A stretch of 33,242 nucleotides of DNA from Bacillota bacterium (lineage in GTDB: Bacteria; Bacillota; Sulfobacillia; Sulfobacillales; Sulfobacillaceae). Position numbers and translations under genes: made by a program. The stretch covers positions 1-33,242 of the forward strand of contig JAJZZI010000113.1 of assembly GCA_021797635.1 (NCBI GenBank), given 5' to 3'. Positions 1 through 7,321 of this stretch are shown one piece after another. How positions within the stretch are numbered: position 1 is the first letter of the stretch; every line of letters starts with the position of its first letter. The notes beneath the pieces are model-generated. The model saw nothing but the letters and a program-made list of their open reading frames with translations, was not told the DNA's origin and searched no databases.

Positions 1-1
1 A

Positions 2-1033
2 CAGGCACGCCAGCAAGCGTGGCAGGAAGCCTGGGACGAAAGCCGGAATGGTCGGCTGTCTGCACGCGGGGACCGCACGAAAAAAGGGAATCCCCTTCTT
101 CGCGTCCGCGAAGGGCCTGACCATTGGACCTTAGAAATTTCACTCGATTGTTTCAGACCGGGCAAACCCGGTGCGAAAGTCCATCGGTATGAGAAGTTGG
201 AAATCCCGCTTTATGTGGCGCGTAAGGTATCCAAGAAAACCGGCCGGATCAATGGACGTGACTATGAAGGATTGTTGCGTCGAGTCCTGGCCTCGGGCGA
301 TCCGTATCAGGTGGAAATCCTTCGGTGCCGAGGACGGTATCAGGTGCGGATTACCGTCGAAGAAGTGCCGGCGCCCTCACACACCGATCCCCCTAACGGC
401 TGGGTCGGAGTGGATACCAATGTCACGTTTTTCGCCCTTTGTCATGTACTGCCCGATGGGAATCCTCATGCCTTTGCCACGATTGGGAATTCGCGTCTCT
501 ACGATGTCCGATCCACCCAACGCGACGCGTTGGTGGGGTCACTGGCCATCGAGACGGTTCAGTGGGCGAAGGATCGTGGGGCCGGACTCGTCGTGGAGGA
601 TTTGCGATTCATCCATGATCGGGATGTCAGCGCCAAGTTTAACCGCGTGACGCACCAGTTTAATTACCGGGCCTTGCTGACGGCGATCGAACGGCAGGCC
701 GCGCGGGAAGGGGTCGCACTCCGTAAGGTTAAGCCGGCATATACCTCACTGATTGGACTGGTCAAATATCAACCGCACTATGGCATTAGTGTCCATCATG
801 CGGCAGCGTTGGTCATTGGCCGCCGAGGCGGCCTCAAAGTCTGGCGGGAGAACGTCCCCAAAGCCCTGCGGCAGTGGATGCAAGCGCATGGTCAGTGGAA
901 TGACGCGACCTATCGCCAAACCGACTGGAGCGCATGGAATCGACTCAAACGGGCCCTCACTGCCGCCCTGAAAAAACGACATCAGTATTTAAATGCCTGG
1001 TTAGGGTATCGCAAGACGTTATTCTCCGAATGA
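2..1033 (+). CDS. TnpB-family (IS200/IS605 OrfB-like) protein, 5' end outside window
   Basis: The reading frame is open from the first bases of the window to the TGA at 1031-1033, so the N-terminus is missing; a start at 197 would drop conserved sequence. At least 343 residues are present. RuvC-like motifs can be read: GVDTNVT (Asp near codon 138) and VVEDLRF (Glu near codon 199). The position where TnpB proteins carry a four-Cys zinc ribbon and a final D-x-N-A-A motif reads YTSLIGLVKYQPHYG then SVHHAAALVIGRR: no CxxC pairs, and Val/His at the third acidic position. TnpB is an RNA-guided nuclease of IS200/IS605/IS607 elements. A branch with an SVH[HQ]AAA-type end is, from memory, found in other bacteria, so this is probably an intact divergent member. 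No tnpA transposase is visible. Structured sequence follows the stop at once. Family call is firm; activity is unknown. Confidence 0.8.
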   Translation, partial: QARQQAWQEAWDESRNGRLSARGDRTKKGNPLLRVREGPDHWTLEISLDCFRPGKPGAKVHRYEKLEIPLYVARKVSKKTGRINGRDYEGLLRRVLASGDPYQVEILRCRGRYQVRITVEEVPAPSHTDPPNGWVGVDTNVTFFALCHVLPDGNPHAFATIGNSRLYDVRSTQRDALVGSLAIETVQWAKDRGAGLVVEDLRFIHDRDVSAKFNRVTHQFNYRALLTAIERQAAREGVALRKVKPAYTSLIGLVKYQPHYGISVHHAAALVIGRRGGLKVWRENVPKALRQWMQAHGQWNDATYRQTDWSAWNRLKRALTAALKKRHQYLNAWLGYRKTLFSE

Positions 1034-1039
1034 CCAACA

Positions 1040-1275
1040 TCTCATTTCCCCGTCGCCACCACGTGGCGAAAGGAGCGACGGGGCATCTTGATGAGGGCCC
1101 AGTAACACTGGGGCTCAGGGCACCACCGATGGGACACCGATGGGTGTTTTCTGCCATCTTTCTCCTACCGGGATCTTGAGCGGGGAACTGGGGAAACGCA
1201 TCCCGGCTCCATGGGGCGGAAGCCACCCCCGAGCAGACGAATCCTGTGAGGACTGCGGATCCCGTGAGGGATCGA
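1040..1275 (+). ncRNA. Candidate omega (guide) RNA / element right end after the TnpB-like gene
   Basis: This segment starts just after the tnpB-like stop and is rich in hairpins. CCCCGTCGC (1048-1056) pairs with GCGACGGGG (1075-1083), with an alternative inner stem CGCCAC/GTGGCG (1054-1068). CCCAGT (1098-1103) pairs with ACTGGG (1107-1112), flanked by GAG/CTC. GATCCC (1258-1263) pairs with GGGATC (1268-1273) around a GTGA loop, preceded by a smaller TCCT/AGGA hairpin. TnpB guide RNAs are known to overlap or follow the 3' end of tnpB and to end at the element's right end, so position and structure fit. The boundary of the element and any guide sequence cannot be placed by eye. It could instead be only the structured transposon end. 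Confidence 0.4.
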
Positions 1276-1547
1276 GAAAAACCGAAAGAGATTATTGTAG
1301 GTTTTTTAACCAGGCCCAGGCGAGTCACCGGACCTTGACAAGCGAATCATTACTGGAATTCCTCTCGGCATTTACGACGCATGCCAAATGTTAGTTTATA
1401 GCCAAAATGGTACATTAGACGAGGCAAGGGTGATTGCGGCCAAATACCGACGATCTCGACCCCATCTCCTAGCTCGATGGTCGGGTCCGTGCAGTAAGCT
1501 AGTGGGGGCTCATCCATACAACCTAAGGCATCTTGGGATGTATCTTC
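1276..1547. other. No gene recognised between the structured segment and the small membrane protein gene
   Basis: Only short overlapping open frames without ribosome binding sites were found here (for example 1388-1624 on the plus strand, which runs antisense into the next gene). No repeat, terminator or RNA gene could be recognised. A right boundary of the TnpB-type element may lie in this stretch. Confidence 0.4.
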
Positions 1548-1931
1548 TTATTCGTACTGGCCTTCCCCGTCATCTGGGGACCGCGGGGTCTCAAGCGGAT
1601 CAAGGGGCGTGGGGCGAGCTTTAAGCCAGTGATTTCCGAAGCTCATGACGAGCATGCCTAGGACGAATCCTCCGAGTCCAGACCACCAATTGAGTGGATG
1701 GACAATCAGGGGCCGATGCGATTGCACTGCCTGAATATCTCGGTGCAACTGGGCTAGTGCTTGCCCGACAGGACCTAAGGCAAGGACCCATCCGGCAAAG
1801 AAGGACGCTGCCATGAGGCCTAAGACGACCAGTGCCCCTGCCAGCCAAGGCCAACGAAGGGCCCTCAGCGCTGAGCCCAGAGCGGCCGGGCGCCGCGATC
1901 GGCGGGGAACTTGAGGCGGTTCAATGGCCAT
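1548..1931 (-). CDS. Small two-helix membrane protein of unknown function
   Basis: The 127-residue protein has a basic N-terminus (PRRSRRPAA), a long hydrophobic segment at about 31-52 (WLAGALVVLGLMAASFFAGWVL), a short polar stretch and a second hydrophobic segment at about 85-100 (WWSGLGGFVLGMLVMSFG), then an acidic proline-rich tail. The ATG is preceded at good distance by AAGGGAG, which supports this start. It faces the ABC exporter gene divergently, with about 270 bp between them. I do not recognise a family; a small inner-membrane accessory protein is as far as the sequence goes. Confidence 0.6.
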   Translation of the reverse strand: MAIEPPQVPRRSRRPAALGSALRALRWPWLAGALVVLGLMAASFFAGWVLALGPVGQALAQLHRDIQAVQSHRPLIVHPLNWWSGLGGFVLGMLVMSFGNHWLKARPTPLDPLETPRSPDDGEGQYE

Positions 1932-2141
1932 GTTGTTCTCCCTTGAAAAATTGGTGACCGGTGTCGCTTTGCCGACTTTTCTTGAGAAGGCATTGCCCTG
2001 CTGTCAGTGTAGCATGTGGCTAGGTCCGAAGACAGGGAAAGAATGCCCATTGCCATTGCCATCGAAGACATGGACGCGAGCTGTGCTCTAGCTGGTACGC
2101 CATGGATCATAACCTGAATAGAAGCAGCAAAAAACGGTCTA

Positions 2142-2170
2142 TTGAATAATTAACTAATTTAGATTATGGT
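2142..2170 (+). promoter_or_regulatory. Possible sigma-A-type promoter of the ABC exporter gene
   Basis: TTGAAT (2142-2147) and TATGGT (2165-2170) are separated by 17 bp. The spacer is very AT-rich and contains AATTAACTAATTT, a partial inverted repeat that might be an operator. It lies 28 bp upstream of the start codon. Assigned by eye only. Confidence 0.35.
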
Positions 2171-2198
2171 TGAGATGGCTCTATGAGGAGGATGCTTC

Positions 2199-4064
2199 AT
2201 GGGCATGGGAATGGGCATGGGCGGCGGAATGCGGCCCGTATGGCAGCAACAGAGAAGCCTTTCACAACTTAAAGATGGCCAAATTCCCGATGTTAAGAAG
2301 ACTTTAGGGCGTGTCTGGCGAGGCCTGCTGCAGCCCTATCAAAAAAATCTATGGATGGGACTGGGCCTAGTTGCCATAGGTGTCCTGATTGGCTTGGTTC
2401 CTCCCCTGCTTCTTCGCCAATTGATCGACCAAGCCATTCCTCAAGGGAATCTGGGACAGGTAGTGGCGCTGGCCGTGGGTATGCTGCTCTTTCCTATCGC
2501 CGGCAGCTTCTCGTCGATTGGGCAAAACTATGTCAATGCCGTGATCGCGCAGCGGGTCATGGCCGACCTGCGCAATCAGTTGTACATCCACGGGCACCGC
2601 CTCGGGCTCGACTTTTTTACCTGGTCTCGGGCCGGAGAGATCCATTCTCGCTTCATCAACGATATTGGCGCCTTGCAGCAGGTCCTTAATGGCACCTTTA
2701 CGGGAACGATCGCGAGCTCTTTCACGATGATCTTTACGCTGGCGACGATGCTCATCATTGACTGGAAGCTCGCCCTGATTTGTGCCGTGGCCTTGCCGTC
2801 GTTTGCCTTTCCCGTCTTGCACTTTGGTCGACGCCGCTATCAGGCCACGCTGCAAACACAAAGAGAACTATCCAGGTTGACGACCCTATTGGAGGAGACG
2901 CTATCACTTTCCGGAAGTATTGTCGTGAAAAGTTTTGGCGCTCAGGCGTATGAAATCGAGCGCTTTAAAGGAGCCAACGAGTCGCTTCGCCAGGCGCAGA
3001 TTCACCAGACGCTCGTTGGACAATGGCTGTCGGTGGTGGTGCAGGGGCTTTCCAGCCTGGGCCCGGCACTACTCTACGGCTATGGTGGATATTTAGCCGT
3101 GACTCATCAGATTCAAGTGGGCACCATTGTCGCGTTTGCTGCCTATCTGGCTCAGCTCTATGCTCCGGCCTCTAATCTTGCTGGTATTAACACCACCGTT
3201 CTCGGCGGCCTGGCTCTTTTTGACCGTATCTTTCAGTTTCTTGACGTCCCGGTGGCCGTGCCCTTGCCCGATCCGGGTTTGGAGATCCCTCCGCTCGCGC
3301 CTGATCAGGCTGTTATCCGCTTCGATGAAGTCGATTTTTGCTATCATGATAGCGTTCAGGTCCTTCATGGCGTGGACTTTTCCGTACATAAGGGGCAACT
3401 GGTGGCATTGGTCGGACCCAGCGGCGCTGGAAAGACGACCGTTTTGTCGCTGATGGCTCGGTTTTATGATCCGACACGAGGCCGTGTCTTGCTTCATGGC
3501 GAAGATCTTCGCCACGTGAATAACGACGCGTTCCGTAAGCTGACCGGACTGGTTACCCAAGAAGTCTTCCTGTTTCACGCATCGCTATTGGAGAACATTA
3601 GCTACGGCACGGTCGGGGTCAGCGAGAGCGGCATCGAGGCCGCGGTCGACGCGGCGCAACTGGGTGAATTGGTGGAACGATTGCCTGAAGGACTCGATAC
3701 CGTGGTTGGGGAGCGTGGCTATCGACTATCCGGAGGAGAGAAGCAGAGAGTCGCCATTGCCCGGGCCATCTTGCATAATCCAGAAATTCTTCTGTTGGAC
3801 GAAGCTACCAGTTCGCTGGATTCCCGTTCAGAACGTCTCATTCAAAATGCGCTAGGAAACCTGTTCCGGGATCGGACGGTCGTAGCGATTGCCCACCGCC
3901 TTTCCACTATCTTGGCCGCTGACCAGATTCTGGTGCTGGATCAGGGCCGGGTGGTGGCTCGAGGTCGCCATCATCAACTTTTGCACGAAGGCGGCCTCTA
4001 TCGAGTGCTTTACCAGGAGCAGTTTGGCGATCAGGTTGACGCCCGCCACGTGCCCATGAGCTAG
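2199..4064 (+). CDS. ABC exporter, fused permease/ATPase (LmrA/MsbA type)
   Basis: The 621-residue half-transporter has an N-terminal six-helix ABC exporter domain (roughly 45-340) and a C-terminal nucleotide-binding domain. Walker A is GPSGAGKTT (about 406-414), Q-loop VTQEV, signature LSGGEKQ (about 510), Walker B ILLLDEA (about 529-535), D-loop SSLD and H-loop AHRLST (about 565), so the ATPase should be active as a homodimer or heterodimer. A strong GAGGAG lies 8 bp before the ATG at 2199. Proteins of this kind export lipids, drugs or peptides; the substrate cannot be told. The N-terminus MGMGMGMGGGM is an odd Met/Gly repeat. The 3' end overlaps the convergent flippase gene by 158 bp. Confidence 0.93.
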   Translation: MGMGMGMGGGMRPVWQQQRSLSQLKDGQIPDVKKTLGRVWRGLLQPYQKNLWMGLGLVAIGVLIGLVPPLLLRQLIDQAIPQGNLGQVVALAVGMLLFPIAGSFSSIGQNYVNAVIAQRVMADLRNQLYIHGHRLGLDFFTWSRAGEIHSRFINDIGALQQVLNGTFTGTIASSFTMIFTLATMLIIDWKLALICAVALPSFAFPVLHFGRRRYQATLQTQRELSRLTTLLEETLSLSGSIVVKSFGAQAYEIERFKGANESLRQAQIHQTLVGQWLSVVVQGLSSLGPALLYGYGGYLAVTHQIQVGTIVAFAAYLAQLYAPASNLAGINTTVLGGLALFDRIFQFLDVPVAVPLPDPGLEIPPLAPDQAVIRFDEVDFCYHDSVQVLHGVDFSVHKGQLVALVGPSGAGKTTVLSLMARFYDPTRGRVLLHGEDLRHVNNDAFRKLTGLVTQEVFLFHASLLENISYGTVGVSESGIEAAVDAAQLGELVERLPEGLDTVVGERGYRLSGGEKQRVAIARAILHNPEILLLDEATSSLDSRSERLIQNALGNLFRDRTVVAIAHRLSTILAADQILVLDQGRVVARGRHHQLLHEGGLYRVLYQEQFGDQVDARHVPMS

Positions 4065-5250
4065 CTGTCCATACGAGCAGGGTGGCGGCCAGGGTGGATA
4101 TCGTGACCCAGTTGGTGACCTTGATAAATTGGGCCAGCGTGGTTTGCCTAGTAAGCATGATCAGCCAGATCAAAAACCCCAGCGCCATCGTCGTGATAAG
4201 TTGCCATCGGTTTAGAGCCACGGCAAAGAGCGCAAACATATCCAAAATACCTAGAGTGGCCATAGCCACGGCGTACGGAACGAGTTCGTGCTCTTGGCCG
4301 GAGAAGCCTGGACCCAACACGGCCGAGACCACTCGATGGGGGAACAGCGCAAACAGCGCGAGTGCCACCAGGGCTACGCCTAGGTATAGGACTATGCTGC
4401 GCCTGAGAACGGTCCGGGCCTGGCTTGGCCTGGCTAAAATGGTGGTAAACATCACCGTGGCTAGGGCGGTGGCGGCGTCTGGAAGGGTATGGACGAGGGT
4501 CGCCAAGCCGTTCAGTTGTCCAGCAGCGGTAGCGCTTAGATTAGCCTTAGCGATCAGCCCGTCAGCCGTAACGAAGCCCTGGCCGAGGGCGCCCGCCACA
4601 AAGACACCGTATAAAATGACCGCATTCACCGAACGACTGCCTAGACTAGCGGGCGACGCGCGGGGATGGCGGCGCTTAAGCAGCCATTGGCTGACCAGCA
4701 CCGTGGCCCAGGCGATGGCTAGCTCAAACACGCCTAGAACGATGAGAGACGCCGTCGCCGAGACTTGGGCTGCGCTCCAGGCGCCGAGATCCTGGCTGGC
4801 CTGGTTGCCAACGATGAGAAGACCCACTGGGAAAAAGTCGCGCTGGCGTTGCAACCAACCCATATTGGCAGCCAGCCAGAATTGAGGAACTAGGGTCATG
4901 CCATAGAGGGGAAAGAGATAACTGCTAATGTGCAGAGTTAGGGCCAAGGGAGGGGTCAGGGCTAAACCCGCTAAAAACAGCGTGATGCCTAGTCCGAGTA
5001 ACGTCCAACGGCGACGCGCGTGTGGCCAAATCCCGGTGCGCATGTAATAGAGGCCTACCAGGGGTGCTGGCAACATCCATAGCGAGAGCAGGTTAAAGAG
5101 AGAGGCTAAGGCGCCGTAACCACTCGGGCCCAGGTGATGCGCCATGATCGTATAAAAAAAGTACCCGAGGATGGCCGTAATGGCAGTCGCACTGCCGAGA
5201 ATGAGATTGTCAGTCCAAAAACGTGGTTGACCATCGCTATGTGTTGCCAC
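3907..5250 (-). CDS. Polysaccharide/lipid flippase-like membrane protein (Wzx/MATE-like)
   Basis: The 447-residue protein is hydrophobic throughout with about 12 likely membrane helices. It opens with LILGSATAITAILGYFFYTIMAHHLGPSGYGALASLF, shortened here to the recognisable pattern of a first helix followed by LGPSGYGALASL, which is typical of Wzx/O-antigen and related oligosaccharide flippases of the MOP superfamily. The C-terminus after the last helix is hydrophilic and Pro/Arg-rich. The GTG at 5248-5250 is the first possible start because an in-frame TGA lies two codons upstream. The last 53 codons are antisense to the ABC exporter's ATPase end, so a shorter true protein would need a frameshift; none was seen. 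Substrate is unknown; a cell-surface glycan or lipid-linked sugar is likely. Confidence 0.78.
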   Translation of the reverse strand: MATHSDGQPRFWTDNLILGSATAITAILGYFFYTIMAHHLGPSGYGALASLFNLLSLWMLPAPLVGLYYMRTGIWPHARRRWTLLGLGITLFLAGLALTPPLALTLHISSYLFPLYGMTLVPQFWLAANMGWLQRQRDFFPVGLLIVGNQASQDLGAWSAAQVSATASLIVLGVFELAIAWATVLVSQWLLKRRHPRASPASLGSRSVNAVILYGVFVAGALGQGFVTADGLIAKANLSATAAGQLNGLATLVHTLPDAATALATVMFTTILARPSQARTVLRRSIVLYLGVALVALALFALFPHRVVSAVLGPGFSGQEHELVPYAVAMATLGILDMFALFAVALNRWQLITTMALGFLIWLIMLTRQTTLAQFIKVTNWVTISTLAATLLVWTASSWARGGRQPDRQTAPGKALDRGRLRAKVDDGDLEPPPGPDPAPESGQRPR

Positions 5251-5308
5251 GGATCACGCGCCCTTCCAAGATCGTGCCTCCCTAGCCTTCCCGGCAGATG
5301 AATTCTCC

Positions 5309-5587
5309 ATGAAGTGGCAGTGTCTGCTAATGGTGCGCTTGGCCCCTTGGCAATCGGTGAACCTCAGGGCCATGGTAGGCCATAAGGACGGTTATGGGGC
5401 CTACTCTGATCGAAGGCCCTGGTTCACATCAAGTCCGGGCACTAGCTGGGGGTTTGGCTTGCCTCGAGGTTATGCGCTGGTCACGCGGGCCACCTTAAGC
5501 GATGATTCGGTGGTCATGTTCATGCCGCATAAGCCCTTTTGGAAGGAGCAGGCTATAGAAATCACAGGGCAGGTGGGATGCGGATGA
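5309..5587 (+). CDS. Possible small protein coupled to the Amidase_6 gene
   Basis: This 92-residue frame ends with TGA at 5585-5587, which overlaps the ATG of the next gene (5584-5586) in an ATGA arrangement, as expected of translational coupling. The start at 5309 lacks a clear ribosome binding site. The protein has no recognisable domain; it contains a Gly/Tyr/Pro-rich middle and no long hydrophobic segment. It may be a real small gene, a leader ORF or the worn-down remnant of a longer N-terminal region. Evidence is the overlap only. Confidence 0.35.
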   Translation: MKWQCLLMVRLAPWQSVNLRAMVGHKDGYGAYSDRRPWFTSSPGTSWGFGLPRGYALVTRATLSDDSVVMFMPHKPFWKEQAIEITGQVGCG

Positions 5588-6672
5588 ATGGTCTGGTGTT
5601 GGGATTCATTATGGGCTTGGGGCAGCGGGCTAAAGGGCCCGAGGCGCCGGCTTGGAGAGCGGCTTTTGAGGTGCACGCGATGGTAAATAGGCTGGTCAGC
5701 ACGGAGTACAGGGCGACTCTAAACGGCAATCGAGCGAAGTTGGCATCGGTATTTGTGCCCGGAAACCCTGGTGCTCAGAAGGTTTATCAAAAAGCCCTTC
5801 AGCGGATGGCCTACCTGCATCAATGGAGTCTGGCACGGCAAATCACTTGGGATGGGGTGAGGGTCAGCGTGGCCACGGGACAGCCAAAATGGCAAGGGCC
5901 TGCGCAAGTGGAAGTTTCCGGTGCCGATCAGGCTGCCTATCAGTACCATCACCTGGTGGGCAATGGCGATGAGAACGAATTTGGCATGGGCGTGTATCAT
6001 CGTTACGTGCTAAGGCGGGTCGGACCGACGTGGTACATTTTGGACGATCAATTTATCGATCCCCTCAACCAAGACACGCGCTTAAGCAAGGCCGCCCTAC
6101 CCGCCTTGGTGCGAGTGCGGCCTGAGCGGCGGCCGACAAAACCGATGAATCGCGGGGCCGAGCAAGCGATACGTTATGCACAGTCGTTTTGTGGGGCTGC
6201 ACCCGGTTGCCGGCATAACCATCGCTATCATCCCGCTTTTCGTGATTACAATGGGAATGGAGGCGATTGTACCAACTTTATCTCCCAGATCCTGCATGCC
6301 GGCGGGTTTCGCGAAAGTAAGACCTGGTCGGGAAGTGGGGATGGGACTCCGGCATGGGTGAACGCGGTCCTGCTTGGCCGCTATTTGACGCAGTCGTCGC
6401 ACGCGGTGATTTATGCACGAGGACGCCTGCCTTCCCTCATCGCCGCCCCGGCGAATGGTCGATCAGCCCTCGACCGCCTGCGCCTCGGGGATCTAATTGG
6501 CTATGAGGAGCATGGATGCCTGGCCCATTTTGCCGTGGTCGTTGGCTTTGACAGTGACGGCTATCCCCTGGTGATTAGCCATTCCGCAGACCGCTACCGT
6601 GTGCCCTGGGATTTGGGCTGGGATCATTCGACGCAATATGTCTTTTTCCACGTACGCTATCCCGATCGTTAG
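5584..6672 (+). CDS. Amidase_6-domain protein (putative cell-wall amidase)
   Basis: The C-terminal half (about 190-362) matches the Amidase_6 pattern: NRGAEQAIRYAQ, then GNGGDCTNFISQILHAGGF with the candidate catalytic Cys, W residues around the TW.. and PAWVNAV segments, and LAHFAVVVGF with the candidate His. Cys/His papain-like amidases of this type are found in Bacillota and often act on peptidoglycan or peptides. The N-terminal part (about 20-175) resembles the accessory region seen in such proteins. ATG 5584 is preceded by AGGTGGG and gives 362 residues; an in-frame start at 5539 is possible. No convincing signal peptide is present, although LVLGFIMGLG is weakly hydrophobic, so export is uncertain. 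Confidence 0.8.
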   Translation: MNGLVLGFIMGLGQRAKGPEAPAWRAAFEVHAMVNRLVSTEYRATLNGNRAKLASVFVPGNPGAQKVYQKALQRMAYLHQWSLARQITWDGVRVSVATGQPKWQGPAQVEVSGADQAAYQYHHLVGNGDENEFGMGVYHRYVLRRVGPTWYILDDQFIDPLNQDTRLSKAALPALVRVRPERRPTKPMNRGAEQAIRYAQSFCGAAPGCRHNHRYHPAFRDYNGNGGDCTNFISQILHAGGFRESKTWSGSGDGTPAWVNAVLLGRYLTQSSHAVIYARGRLPSLIAAPANGRSALDRLRLGDLIGYEEHGCLAHFAVVVGFDSDGYPLVISHSADRYRVPWDLGWDHSTQYVFFHVRYPDR

Positions 6673-6706
6673 AAGGTGGCGTCGCGAGGCAGGTGCCAGA
6701 CGACCG

Positions 6707-7273
6707 CTAGTAGGCATATTTGGCATGTCCTTTGGCCTTAACGTCGTGGACGCCTTCCAAATGGAGCAGGTGCTGCTTTAGCTCCAATCCCCCAGCGAAG
6801 CCCGTGAGCGTGCCGTTGGAACCGATGACCCGATGGCAAGGGATGACGATGGACACGGGGTTTTGGGACACCGCCGTGCCGACCGCACGGTATGCGCGAG
6901 GATGTTCAATGAGGGTGGCGACCTCCGCATAGCTTCGCGTTTGACCGTAGGGAATTTGGCGGAGCGCTTGCCATACCCTTCGTTGGAAGGCAGTGCCCGA
7001 CAAGATGGCCACGGGCAGATCAAAGGCCGTCCTTTCAGCAGAAAAATAGGCGTCGAGCTGCTCCAGGTATGGAGCTAACTGGCGGGAATTTTCCGAAGCT
7101 TGGCGGGCGGGGTGAGCTTTTAGAAACTCGCTGACCACGTTTTCTCGATCGTGGGGCAAGGCCAGCAAGGATAATCCGCGCTGGCTGGCGACGAGGGTGA
7201 ACACCTGATGCTTCCAATGGTAATCAGCCCAGTGCAGCCAGGGTTCCATGGGGCTAGGTGGGATGTCGGTCAT
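6707..7273 (-). CDS. ogt: Methylated-DNA--protein-cysteine S-methyltransferase
   Basis: The 188-residue protein carries the diagnostic IPCHRVI motif with the methyl-accepting Cys at about 146, preceded by YGQTRSYAEVA (helix-turn-helix region, RAYRAVGTA with the arginine finger) and followed by the GFAGGLELKQHLLHLE end. It repairs O6-alkylguanine by irreversible transfer of the alkyl group to its own cysteine. AGGAGG lies 7 bp before the ATG. It follows galK on the same strand after 48 bp that contain four CCAT repeats; co-transcription is possible. Length is usual for the Ogt/AdaB class. Confidence 0.95.
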   Translation of the reverse strand: MTDIPPSPMEPWLHWADYHWKHQVFTLVASQRGLSLLALPHDRENVVSEFLKAHPARQASENSRQLAPYLEQLDAYFSAERTAFDLPVAILSGTAFQRRVWQALRQIPYGQTRSYAEVATLIEHPRAYRAVGTAVSQNPVSIVIPCHRVIGSNGTLTGFAGGLELKQHLLHLEGVHDVKAKGHAKYAY

Positions 7274-7290
7274 CGGCGCGCCTCCTAACG

Positions 7291-7306
7291 ATGGATGGAT
7301 GGATGG
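7291..7306 (+). repeat. Tetranucleotide repeat (ATGG)4
   Basis: Four perfect ATGG units lie in the gap between galK and ogt, just upstream of the ogt ribosome binding site (CCAT on the coding strand). The same unit is repeated twelve times at the start of the LCP-like gene near 27.7 kb. Confidence 0.9.
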
Positions 7307-7321
7307 GTCAAGGGAGCGCGG

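Noticed and set aside
1388-1624. 78-residue plus-strand open frame
   Set aside because: No ribosome site and its 3' part is antisense to the small membrane protein gene.
4082-4885. 267-residue plus-strand open frame
   Set aside because: It is antisense to the flippase, has no ribosome site or family motif, and its composition is that of a shadow frame.
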